Source of the DNA: Accumulibacter sp031732795
GTDB taxonomy: Bacteria; Pseudomonadota; Gammaproteobacteria; Burkholderiales; Rhodocyclaceae
Direction: 5' to 3'
DNA: 6,111 bases
Assembly: GCA_031732795.1 (NCBI GenBank)
Contig: JAVMKC010000034.1
Span: 1-6,111 of the forward strand
The notes beneath the pieces are model-generated. The model made no database searches. It worked only from the letters and a program-made list of their open reading frames with translations, and was not told the origin of the DNA. This document shows positions 1-6,111 of the stretch, one piece after another; the first letter of the stretch is position 1, and every line of letters starts with the position of its first letter. Position numbers and translations under genes: made by a program.

Positions 1-214
1 GAGAGCGAATGGTGCGGCGCAGCAATTTGTCCGGGTGAGTTTTGCAAGAGGCTCTCAATCAAAATTTATCATAAATGTATTCCAAAGCCATAGCATTGGT
101 CATTGGCCATGAGTCTGAAATCCAAGTGCTCTGGGGCTTCAATGGAAAAAGATGCTGATCCATGATTGGCGTTCTACAATGCGCTCCTTTTTGATACCAG
201 ACGAGGAGATGGCG
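1..214. other. Leader region upstream of the MFS gene, possible tail of a preceding gene
   Basis: No complete gene is visible here. In plus frame 3 the first 38 bases read as E-R-M-V-R-R-S-N-L-S-G followed by TGA at 36-38. This could be the last residues of a gene that ends just inside the window, but eleven residues are too few to identify it. From about 57 to 110 the DNA is clearly more AT-rich than the flanking genes, as expected for a promoter region. An upstream ATG at 152 in the MFS frame would add 21 residues that are polar and have no ribosome-binding site, so I treat 152-214 as untranslated. Confidence 0.4.
42..72 (+). promoter_or_regulatory. Weak sigma70-like promoter candidate for the MFS gene
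   Basis: TTGCAA at 42-47 resembles a -35 box and TATCAT at 67-72 resembles a -10 box, with a 19-base spacer that is longer than the ideal 17. The site lies in the AT-richest part of the leader, about 140 bases before the chosen MFS start. The match is modest and was made by eye, so it is only a candidate. Confidence 0.2.
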
Positions 215-1429
215 ATGTCGATGTTTCGGACGCTCAATCAACCTGCCGTCTGGGCGATCACCCTGGCGGCGGCAGGAATCCTGATGGTGACCATGGGAGC
301 TCGGCAATCGCTGGGACTGTTTCTGTCGCCATTGAACACCAGCACCGGGCTGGGCGTTGCGGCGATCAGTCTGGCGATGGCCGTCGGGCAGTTCAGTTGG
401 GGCGCCATTCAGCCGGTTGCCGGCGCGGTCGCCGATCGCTATGGCGCCAGCCGTGTGCTTTACGCCGGCTTGCTGCTGCTTGCCGCAGGCAGCGCGTTGA
501 CGCCATTGATGAGCAGCACCTGGGGGCTGATCGTTTCGATCGGCCTGCTTTCGGCGATCGGTTCCGGCGCCGGCAGTTTCTCGGTGTTGATCGGTGCCAG
601 CAGCCAGCGCTTGCCGCTCGATGCACGCGCCGCGGCTTCGGGAGTGATCAACGCCGGCGGCTCGTTCGGGCAATTCGTCTTTGCGCCGGTGCTGCAAACG
701 CTGATCGTGCTGATCGGCTGGATGGGTGCGATGTGGGCCTTGGCCGTGGTCAGCCTCGCTGCCCTGCCGCTGGTCCGGATGCTGTCCGGTCCGGCCACGC
801 CCCATTCTCACTCGGCAACGGAAGGTGGTTTGTGGCAGAGCCTGCGTCAGGCTTTGGCCGATCCGAGTTATCAATTGTTGAATATCGGTTTTTTCACCTG
901 CGGCTTCCACATCGCTTTCCTGGTGACTCATCTGCCAGGCGAAGTCAGCCTCTGCGGGCTGCCGACGACGGTGGCCAGCTGGGCGTTGGCGATCATCGGT
1001 CTGTCGAACATCGGCGGCAGCCTCTATGCGGGTGCCTGTGTCGCCCGTTATCGCAGCAAATATGTTCTGTTCGCGATGTATGGCTCACGGGCGCTGATGG
1101 TCGGCTTGTACCTGCTCGCGCCCAAGACCGCGTTGACCTTCTACATTTTTGCCGCCGGTCTGGGTTTCACCTGGCTGGCGACCGTACCGCCGACCGCCGC
1201 GCTGGTCGGCAAGTTGTTCGGCATCCGTTATCTCGGCACCTTGTTCGGGGTAACCTTGCTTTCTCATCAGGTTGGCGGTTTTTTTGGCGCTTATCTCGGC
1301 GGTATCGCGCTGACCCGTTTCGGAGACTACTCCTGGATGTGGTATGCCGATATGGCGCTGGCTGGCATGGCGGCGATCACCAATCTGCCCGTCCGTGAAG
1401 CGCCGGTCGCGCGCCCGGCGGTGGCCTGA
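215..1429 (+). CDS. MFS transporter, YcxA / monocarboxylate-transporter-like
   Basis: This is a major facilitator superfamily inner-membrane transporter of 404 residues, the usual length for a 12-helix member. Its first helix begins near residue 12, and G-A-R-Q-S-L-G-L-F (28-36) resembles the start of YcxA-like and monocarboxylate-type carriers. The MFS loop 2-3 motif is visible as G-A-V-A-D-R-Y-G-A-S-R at 70-80, with the expected Asp74 and Arg75. The C-terminal half carries G-T-L-F-G-V-T-L-L-S-H-Q-V-G-G-F-F-G and then F-G-D-Y-S-W-M-W-Y, which I recognise as typical of this subgroup. The start was chosen because GAGGAG (203-208) sits six bases before the ATG at 215. ATG 209 lies directly against that site, and ATG 221 and 179 are less well placed. 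The substrate is unknown; small organic anions are plausible from the family. No regulator is adjacent, and the gene appears monocistronic. Confidence 0.9.
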   Translation: MSMFRTLNQPAVWAITLAAAGILMVTMGARQSLGLFLSPLNTSTGLGVAAISLAMAVGQFSWGAIQPVAGAVADRYGASRVLYAGLLLLAAGSALTPLMSSTWGLIVSIGLLSAIGSGAGSFSVLIGASSQRLPLDARAAASGVINAGGSFGQFVFAPVLQTLIVLIGWMGAMWALAVVSLAALPLVRMLSGPATPHSHSATEGGLWQSLRQALADPSYQLLNIGFFTCGFHIAFLVTHLPGEVSLCGLPTTVASWALAIIGLSNIGGSLYAGACVARYRSKYVLFAMYGSRALMVGLYLLAPKTALTFYIFAAGLGFTWLATVPPTAALVGKLFGIRYLGTLFGVTLLSHQVGGFFGAYLGGIALTRFGDYSWMWYADMALAGMAAITNLPVREAPVARPAVA

Positions 1430-1743
1430 GAGGTTGCGAAGAAGTCGTTACGAGCAGGCCAAGATGCCAGGAACCTGTCGGACTTGAGGCTGATCGACTG
1501 CGCCAGTGGGAAAGTGGTCCATTTTTCCCCGATTTCTCGTGGCATAGATCCACTATGCGCCTCGAAATCGGGAAAAACTGTCCTCGCTTTCCCGCTCGGC
1601 TCGCAACGATCGCTCAAGTCCGACAGGCTCCAGGCGCGAGCGACCGACGAGACATATCAAATCGATAGGCGAGGATTGAGCGAGTGAGCAACGATGCAGA
1701 TGGGCCGCGCAGTAGATTTATTCACAACCTCTGAGTTCTTGGG
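1430..1743. other. Intergenic spacer carrying a large palindrome
   Basis: The 314 bases between the MFS and GNAT genes hold no gene I can support. Most of the space is taken up by the palindrome at 1470-1631. A 67-codon plus-strand reading frame (1484-1687) and a minus-strand frame (1327-1617) run through it. Both lie on the inverted repeat and both arms encode L-K-S-D-R when read outward, so they look like by-products of the palindrome. From 1632 to 1743 there is a stretch with several short G-A-G-C-G-A-like words and then AT-richer DNA just before the GNAT start. I see no convincing promoter there. Confidence 0.6.
1470..1631. repeat. 162-bp imperfect palindromic element, REP/MITE-like hairpin
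   Basis: The outer arms are 1470-1488 and 1613-1631. They are inverted copies matching at 18 of 19 positions and contain a perfect 15-base core, CCTGTCGGACTTGAG and its complement. Symmetry continues inward: GGGAAAG pairs with CTTTCCC, and the TTTTTCCCCGATTTC region pairs with GAAATCGGGAAAAA with one extra C. At the centre, GCATAG (1542-1547) and CTATGC (1553-1558) surround the five-base loop ATCCA. The outer arms and the central hairpin share the same midpoint near 1550, so this is one long stem with bulges and not separate small repeats. It begins 40 bases after the MFS stop. It has no transposase gene. It could be a dispersed non-autonomous element, a REP-like sequence, or a bidirectional terminator or RNA-stabilising hairpin. 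Copy number elsewhere in the genome would decide. Confidence 0.8.
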
Positions 1744-2466
1744 ATGGCCATTCTCAATTCATTGGGACAACACGTTAGCGAGCCGCTCGTCAATTGGCGT
1801 CCGCCGGCGGCACCGCAACGCGTCGTTCTATCCGGACAGTGGGCGCGTCTGGAACCATTGCAGATCGATCGGCATGCCGCCAGCCTGCATGTCGCGAACC
1901 TTCGCGAAACGAGTTCTCGCCACTGGACGTATCTGGCGTATGGGCCATTCGTCGACGAAAGCGATTACCGGCAGTGGTTGTCTGACCAGTGCCTGGGGGA
2001 CGACCCGTTGTTTTACGCCATCGTGTCGCAGAAGTCTGGAGAGGCTCTGGGCTTGGCGGCCTATCTGCGGATCGCGCCGGCAAGCGGCAGCCTGGAAATC
2101 GGTCATCTCCACTTCTCGCCGGCTCTGCAACGCGGCACTGCCGCCAGCGAAGCGATTTATCTGCTGCTGAAGAACGCATTCGCTCTCGGCTACCGGCGGG
2201 TCGAATGGAAATGCGATGCACTGAACGCACCGTCGCGCACCGCTGCCGAGCGTTACGGCTGGTCGTTCGAAGGTATTTTCCGGCAGGCAACCGTCGTCAA
2301 AGGGCGTAATCGCGATACCGCCTGGTACGCGGTGATCGATCGCGACTGGCCGGCGTTACAGTCGGCTTTCGTCCGTTGGTTGCATCCGAACAACTTCGAC
2401 AGTGCTGGACGGCAACGGCTGGCCTTGTCGGCTCTGACCCGGCCGTTGCTCGCCGACAGGCGGTGA
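1744..2466 (+). CDS. GNAT family N-acetyltransferase, RimJ/RimL-like
   Basis: This 240-residue protein is a GCN5-related N-acetyltransferase of the RimJ/RimL (Acetyltransf_3) type, predicted to transfer an acetyl group from acetyl-CoA to an amine in the cytoplasm. The substrate cannot be read from the sequence. The N-terminus L-G-Q-H-V-S-E-P-L-V-N-W-R-P-P is typical of a family of stand-alone proteins that begin near here, which supports the ATG at 1744 even though only a weak G-rich sequence precedes it. The acetyl-CoA loop is visible as Q-R-G-T-A-A at 129-134. It is followed by a helix and then R-V-E-W-K-C-D-A-L-N-A-P-S-R-T-A-A-E-R-Y-G, the conserved beta-strand and helix after the cofactor site, and by G-I-F-R-Q-A. 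A C-terminal tail of about 30 residues follows the fold. Its stop lies 11 bases before the gluQ ATG, so co-transcription is likely. Confidence 0.88.
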   Translation: MAILNSLGQHVSEPLVNWRPPAAPQRVVLSGQWARLEPLQIDRHAASLHVANLRETSSRHWTYLAYGPFVDESDYRQWLSDQCLGDDPLFYAIVSQKSGEALGLAAYLRIAPASGSLEIGHLHFSPALQRGTAASEAIYLLLKNAFALGYRRVEWKCDALNAPSRTAAERYGWSFEGIFRQATVVKGRNRDTAWYAVIDRDWPALQSAFVRWLHPNNFDSAGRQRLALSALTRPLLADRR

Positions 2467-2477
2467 ATGACGAGCAG

Positions 2478-3422
2478 ATGACCACGTGCCCGGCGCCCGG
2501 CACTGGTGCGACCGTCTACCGTGGCCGGTTTGCTCCTTCGCCGAGCGGTCCGCTGCACTTCGGTTCGCTGGTTACCGCCGTCGGCAGCTATCTCGACGCG
2601 CGGGCAAGCGGTGGGCACTGGTTGCTGCGCATCGAAGACCTCGATCAACCGCGAACGCAGCCGGGAGCAACCGCTGCCATCCTGCGCACTCTGGAGGCAT
2701 TCGGTTTCGCCTGGGATGAGGAAGTGGTCGTGCAAAGTCATCGGCTGGCCGGCTATCGCCATGCGTTCGAGCTGTTGCAAGCAGCCGGTATGGTCTATCC
2801 CTGCGCCTGTTCGCGCAGCGAGATTGCTGCCCTGGCTGCGCTGCCATCGGTCGATGGTGGCCGGATCTATCCGGGGAGTTGTCGATCCGGCCTGCCGAGC
2901 GGTCGGTCGGCGCGTGCCTGGCGGCTCTGTGTGCCGAGCAGCGAGATCGTTGTCGACGACCGTCTGCAAGGCCGCCTGCGACAAACGCTGGCCCGCGATG
3001 TCGGTGACTTCGCCCTGCTGCGCGCCGATGGCACCTTCGCTTACCAACTGGCGGTGGTCGTCGATGATGCCGCACAGGGAATCAACGCCGTGGTGCGTGG
3101 TGCCGATCTGTTCGATTCGACACCACGGCAGATCTGGCTGCAGCGCTGCCTGGGAGTGCCGACGCCGAGCTATGCCCATTTGCCGGTAGTAACCAATGCC
3201 GCTGGCGAGAAATTGTCGAAGCAGACCCGGGCGCCGGCAGTCGACGCGGCGGCCGGCAGCACTCTGTTGGCCGCCGCATTGACCTTCCTCGGCCACACCG
3301 TTCCTGCCGAAATCGCGGCCGGGCCTGTCGGCGAGTTCTGGTCATGGAGCATCCAGCAGTGGTCGCTGAGCCGGGTGCCGGCAGTCCGGGCGATCGTTCA
3401 GGGCTGCCCTTTGCCGCCGTAA
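2478..3422 (+). CDS. gluQ: Glutamyl-Q tRNA(Asp) synthetase
   Basis: GluQ (also gluQRS, yadB) is a truncated paralogue of the glutamyl-tRNA synthetase catalytic domain. It activates glutamate and attaches it to the queuosine base in the anticodon of tRNA(Asp), not to the tRNA 3' end. At 314 residues it has the family length and lacks the anticodon-binding domain. R-F-A-P-S-P-S-G-P-L-H-F-G-S (17-30) is the HIGH-type signature, and K-L-S-K-Q (245-249) is the KMSKS-type loop. A zinc site is visible as Cys109, Cys111, Tyr131 and Cys135, the C-x-C...Y-x3-C pattern known from the E. coli enzyme. R-G-A-D-L-F-D-S-T-P-R-Q follows the family pattern. ATG 2478 is preceded by a weak GACGAG. An alternative GTG at 2463 would overlap the acetyltransferase stop as GTGA and add five residues. 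The 3' end overlaps the convergent clsB. Confidence 0.95.
   Translation: MTTCPAPGTGATVYRGRFAPSPSGPLHFGSLVTAVGSYLDARASGGHWLLRIEDLDQPRTQPGATAAILRTLEAFGFAWDEEVVVQSHRLAGYRHAFELLQAAGMVYPCACSRSEIAALAALPSVDGGRIYPGSCRSGLPSGRSARAWRLCVPSSEIVVDDRLQGRLRQTLARDVGDFALLRADGTFAYQLAVVVDDAAQGINAVVRGADLFDSTPRQIWLQRCLGVPTPSYAHLPVVTNAAGEKLSKQTRAPAVDAAAGSTLLAAALTFLGHTVPAEIAAGPVGEFWSWSIQQWSLSRVPAVRAIVQGCPLPP
3398..3422. other. Convergent 3' overlap of gluQ and clsB
   Basis: The last eight codons of gluQ (stop TAA at 3420-3422) and the last codons of clsB (stop TGA on the minus strand at 3398-3400) use the same 25 base pairs. There is no space for a classical terminator between the two genes, so each transcript must run into the other gene or end by another mechanism. 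Confidence 0.85.
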
Positions 3423-4567
3423 CCGGCAATGCCGACCAGAACACGCAACAGGTTGTAGCTGGCCCAGCGCAACAGCCGCGACGGCCACGGCAAGCGGCGC
3501 CAGGCGTCGGGAAGAAGTTCGTGCGCGCCACCATCCATCGCCTTGAGGATGCTGCGGCGCAGCTCGTCGGCAAAGGTGGTGTCAAGGACGAAAACATTGG
3601 CTTCACGCGCCAGCAACAGGCTGAACGGGTCGATGTTCGACGAACCGACGGTCGCCCAGTGCTGGTCGATCACCGCCACCTTGGCGTGCAGAAAGCTGTT
3701 GTGATATTCGAAGATGCGGATGCCCTGACGCAACATCTTGGCGTAAAGCGCCTGCGTCGCGTAATGCAGCAGTCGGTATTCGATCCGTCCCTGCAACAGA
3801 ATGGTGACCTTGACCCCCCGGGCTTGCGCGTCACGCAAGGCACGGCGGAAACGGCGACCGGGAAGAAAATAGGCGTTGGCCAGCAACACGCTTTCCTGTG
3901 CGGCGGCGATGGCCTGCAAATAAGCGTTTTCGATGTCGTGCCGGTGACGAATATTGTCGCGGACGACGAAAGCGGCGGTCTGCTCGCCACACGGCTCGGC
4001 TTTTGCCGAAGGCGGCCCGATCAACCGGTAACGCCGGTTCAGTGCCACCCAGGAGACGATCTCCCAGACGTGGTGCAAGGCGTGCTGGATCGGCTCCAAC
4101 AATGGCCCTTCGATCCGTACCGCGTAATCGTAACGCGGTGGAATCTGATGCGGCGTATTGCAATCGTCGATGACATTGATGCCGCCGACAAAAGCAACCC
4201 GCCCGTCGATGTGCGACAACTTGCGGTGCAAGCGGCGCAAGCGGTGACGCCGCAACAACAACCGGGCGACTTCAGGACGATAGATCATCACCTGGACGCC
4301 GGCGGCAACCAGTCGCGGCTGCAAGGTCACCGCAAACTCGGGGGCGCCAAAACCATCGACCAGCACGCGAACGGTGACCCCCCGTTGCGCGGCACGGATC
4401 ATCGCTTCGGCGACGGCGAGACCGGTCTGGTCATCCTCGAAAATGTACGTTTCGAGATGAACGACGTGCAGTGCGGTATCGATTGCCGCAATCAACGCCG
4501 GGAAGTAATCGGCGCCGCTGTTCAGCAGTGTCAGCCGGTTGCCGGACAGAAATTTAGCGGCGGCCAT
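3398..4567 (-). CDS. clsB: Cardiolipin synthase B-type phospholipase D family protein
   Basis: This 389-residue protein belongs to the phospholipase D superfamily and resembles ClsB (YbhO), which makes cardiolipin or related phospholipids at the inner membrane by phosphatidyl transfer. Two complete HKD motifs are present: His114, Lys116 and Asp121 within L-H-R-K-L-S-H-I-D, followed by G-R-V-A-F-V-G-G-I-N; and His294, Lys296 and Asp301 within L-H-A-K-V-A-V-I-D, followed by V-G-S-S-N-I-D-P-F-S. P-R-Y-D-Y-A-V-R-I-E-G-P after the first motif is also typical of ClsB. There is no N-terminal pair of membrane helices as in ClsA, and length and N-terminus match ClsB. A hydrophobic C-terminal segment with tryptophans may help membrane association. 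The start is uncertain: TTG at 4573 has an AGG five bases upstream, while ATG at 4567 has GAGG directly against it. The two differ by two residues. ClsA and ClsC are less likely. Confidence 0.9.
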   Translation of the reverse strand: MAAAKFLSGNRLTLLNSGADYFPALIAAIDTALHVVHLETYIFEDDQTGLAVAEAMIRAAQRGVTVRVLVDGFGAPEFAVTLQPRLVAAGVQVMIYRPEVARLLLRRHRLRRLHRKLSHIDGRVAFVGGINVIDDCNTPHQIPPRYDYAVRIEGPLLEPIQHALHHVWEIVSWVALNRRYRLIGPPSAKAEPCGEQTAAFVVRDNIRHRHDIENAYLQAIAAAQESVLLANAYFLPGRRFRRALRDAQARGVKVTILLQGRIEYRLLHYATQALYAKMLRQGIRIFEYHNSFLHAKVAVIDQHWATVGSSNIDPFSLLLAREANVFVLDTTFADELRRSILKAMDGGAHELLPDAWRRLPWPSRLLRWASYNLLRVLVGIAGYGGKGQP

Positions 4568-4573
4568 CCTCAA

Positions 4574-4764
4574 AACAGCCTGGAAATGGGCGGCATTGCT
4601 CGACCGATATCACAGGTACGATGCAGAATCACCTATCGATCGGTGGCCGGACATGGTTTGACAGCCACCTTGAAATGCAAGAAATGCGGGTTGCACGAGA
4701 GTTACCCGCGGCAGGCCAATGACTTGGCATCGACCTGCCGATTTTCGTACGCCGTTGTGCGCGA
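4574..4764. other. Spacer between clsB and mscS
   Basis: About 190 bases between the mscS stop and the clsB start hold no gene I can support. A plus-strand frame antisense to clsB (from 3344) extends through it, but is not credible as a gene. The mscS-proximal half contains inverted repeats, described separately. The clsB-proximal half, which must contain any clsB promoter, has no clear -35/-10 pair that I can see by eye. Confidence 0.45.
4686..4740. repeat. Two adjacent hairpins downstream of mscS
   Basis: GCGGGT (4686-4691) pairs with ACCCGC (4704-4709) around a 12-base loop. Directly beside it, CGGCAG (4709-4714) pairs with CTGCCG (4735-4740). Inside that stem GCCAA (4715-4719) and TTGGC (4724-4728) form a tight hairpin with a four-base loop, leaving a six-base bulge on one side. 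In the direction of mscS transcription the structure starts 24 bases after the stop codon, where a terminator would be expected, but no clear run of T follows it. It may be a weak or factor-dependent terminator, an mRNA 3' stabiliser, or chance. Confidence 0.35.
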
Positions 4765-5589
4765 TTATTGCTGTTGATTGACGAATACCACCTGGGCCGG
4801 CATCGGCGCCGGGAAGCCGGCTTCGCCCAAGGCTTCACGGATGACCCGGTTGGTGTCGAAATAGACCTGCCAATAGTGGTCATTGTGACAATAGGGACGA
4901 ACGGCGAGCACCGGACCGACCAGATTGAACTCCAGAATTTCGACATCGACCGGCGGATTCTCCAACACATTGGCAATGGTGGCGATTTTCTGCTTGAGCA
5001 GAGCCATTGCTGCGGCATGATCGGCGGCGCCTGACAACTGCGCCTTGAGTTCGACGCGGCGGAAGGGATTGGTCGAGAAATTCTGAATGGTATCGGAGAA
5101 GATTTTATTGTTGCCGACCAGCGTCAATACATTATCCGGCGTGTTGATTGCCGAGACGAACAGGCCGATTTCCTTGACCGTGCCGGTGACGCCGGCCACC
5201 GAAACGAAATCACCGACCTTGATCGGCCGCAGAACGATCAGGAAAACACCGCCGGCGAAATTGGCCAGCAACCCGGACCACGCCATGCCGATCGCCACAC
5301 CTGCGGCGGCAAACAGCGCGGCAAAGGTCGTCGTCTGAATGCCGAAGTAGCCGAGAATGCCGATGACCAGCAGAATGTTCAAGGTGACGTTGATCACCGT
5401 GCCGAGGTAACGCATCACCGTGGCGTCGGTCTTCTGCCGTTCCAAAGCCCGTTGCACGATGTTGCCGACCGCGCCGATCAGCCAACGTCCGATGACCCAG
5501 AACGCGATCGCGGCCAGCACTTTGGCGCCCAGTTCGGAGCCGTATTGCACGATTACATCTTGCCAGCGGGTGAGGTCTTGAGCATTCAT
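4765..5589 (-). CDS. mscS: Small-conductance mechanosensitive channel, MscS family
   Basis: This 274-residue protein matches the compact MscS channel, which opens under membrane tension to release solutes during hypo-osmotic shock. Three membrane helices are visible, at about 20-42, 62-81 and 87-121. The third is the pore-lining helix, rich in Ala and Gly (A-A-A-G-V-A-I-G-M-A-W-S-G-L-L-A-N-F-A-G-G), and runs into R-P-I-K-V-G-D-F-V, the start of the cytoplasmic beta domain. G-T-V-K-E-I-G and the later D-V-E-I-L-E-F-N segment fit the rest of the family. At 159-166 the sequence is G-N-N-K-I-F-S-D where E. coli MscS has P-N-G-K; I believe this form is common in betaproteobacteria. The frame is open back to 5982, but the upstream part lacks family similarity. 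The start at 5589 was chosen because GAGGAG lies six bases before it. It is co-oriented with clsB. Confidence 0.92.
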   Translation of the reverse strand: MNAQDLTRWQDVIVQYGSELGAKVLAAIAFWVIGRWLIGAVGNIVQRALERQKTDATVMRYLGTVINVTLNILLVIGILGYFGIQTTTFAALFAAAGVAIGMAWSGLLANFAGGVFLIVLRPIKVGDFVSVAGVTGTVKEIGLFVSAINTPDNVLTLVGNNKIFSDTIQNFSTNPFRRVELKAQLSGAADHAAAMALLKQKIATIANVLENPPVDVEILEFNLVGPVLAVRPYCHNDHYWQVYFDTNRVIREALGEAGFPAPMPAQVVFVNQQQ

Positions 5590-6111
5590 CACCATCTCCT
5601 CGAGATTGAAGTGGAGCCAGTTTCTCACTCTCGACGAAGGTGTGCAAGCCCCTCCAACATTGGCATCGGCGGTGGCGATTGGCCGCTGGAGTCTTGGAAA
5701 ATCATTGACTAACCGTTCATTCGCCAATATGCGGCCCGGCCAAGATATTCCTTTCGGTTGGATTCCTGTACGTCCTGCAGACAATTTCATGGTTGGCCGA
5801 GTCACCGTCGCAATAAGCGATGAAAGGCTGTTTCCTGACCAAAGGACTACTGAATACCGACAGCTCGACAGGAGGGGTTCATTTAAAGCAAACGGTTGAC
5901 AACAAAGAGTCCAGGCCGGAATCCAGGTTGGGAATAGTCTGGCATCGCCACAGTGCCGTGAAAAACTCGCAGGGCAAGACACGGCTATGGATACGGTACG
6001 CAGTCAAAACATGGTCCGTGCCGGATCCTTTACGCGCACCATCTCGAAAATCGTGGGGCAATGCAACCCTTTTTCTGTAAATAATCCGTGGCGATTCCAT
6101 CGAGATAGGTA
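5590..6111. other. 522-bp region without a recognisable gene
   Basis: Upstream of mscS I find no gene with family similarity on either strand. Overlapping open frames exist on both strands (for example plus 5606-5899 and 5820-6080, minus 5879-6100, and the 131-codon upward extension of the mscS frame). They are mutually incompatible, lack good ribosome-binding sites and have unremarkable composition. The DNA is less GC-rich than the genes. One plus-strand frame from ATG 5987 stays open to the window edge for 41 codons and could be the start of a next gene, but support is weak. A perfect TTGACA lies at 5896-5901, with no good -10 at the right distance. The mscS promoter presumably lies here but I cannot place it. 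Confidence 0.45.

Noticed and set aside
1..56. GAGAGC at 1-6 and GCTCTC at 51-56 as an inverted repeat.
   Set aside because: Six bases with a 44-base loop is expected by chance and has no supporting inner structure.
166..1398. A 410-codon plus-strand frame and a 290-codon minus-strand frame (59-931) over the MFS gene.
   Set aside because: Their translations are rich in Arg, Gly, Gln and Asp with no domain, while the overlapping frame encodes a clear 12-helix transporter.
2253..3296. A 347-codon minus-strand frame across the GNAT and gluQ genes.
   Set aside because: It is antisense to two well-supported genes and has a low-complexity Arg/Gln-rich composition typical of shadow frames.
3344..4777. 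A 477-codon plus-strand open frame antisense to clsB.
   Set aside because: It lies opposite a gene with two intact HKD motifs, shows no recognisable domain, and is the kind of long mirror frame that GC-rich codon use produces.
5590..5982. Extending mscS by 131 residues to the first in-frame ATG.
   Set aside because: The extension has no signal peptide or family similarity, and a well-spaced GAGGAG marks the start at 5589, which gives the usual MscS length.
5987..6111. A plus-strand frame open to the window edge from ATG 5987.
   Set aside because: Only 41 codons are visible, the nearest AGGG is 12 bases away, and the later codons do not show the GC-rich third positions of the neighbouring genes. 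It was not listed as a gene.
1..6111. A novel multi-gene system such as defence, secretion or biosynthesis.
   Set aside because: All five genes belong to common housekeeping or transport families, with no mobile-element genes, toxin-antitoxin pair, CRISPR-like spacing or conserved unknown cluster.

Overview
This window looks like ordinary chromosomal DNA from a GC-rich proteobacterium, most likely a betaproteobacterium. That guess rests on the overall style of the proteins, especially the small MscS-type channel with its G-N-N-K-I-F-S-D stretch, and on the GC-rich codon use. It is an inference from family knowledge, not a database match. Five protein-coding genes can be supported, and all belong to recognisable families.

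Layout from left to right: a short AT-richer leader (1-214); a plus-strand MFS transporter (215-1429) of the YcxA/monocarboxylate-transporter-like type; a 314-bp spacer that contains a striking 162-bp imperfect palindrome (1470-1631); then a plus-strand pair made of a GNAT acetyltransferase (1744-2466) and gluQ (2478-3422), the glutamyl-Q tRNA(Asp) synthetase. The minus strand then carries clsB (3398-4567), a cardiolipin-synthase/phospholipase-D protein whose 3' end overlaps the 3' end of gluQ by 25 bp. Upstream of it, on the same strand, is a small mechanosensitive channel of the MscS family (4765-5589). The final 522 bp (5590-6111) hold no gene I can support.

The GNAT and gluQ genes are close enough to be co-transcribed. 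clsB and mscS both act at the inner membrane and point the same way, but they are separated by 197 bp that can form hairpins, so co-transcription is uncertain. The MFS gene stands alone and is separated from the GNAT gene by the palindrome. I found no defence system, mobile-element gene, CRISPR array, tRNA or rRNA. The palindromic element is the only feature that is not a standard gene and is the best candidate for a second look.
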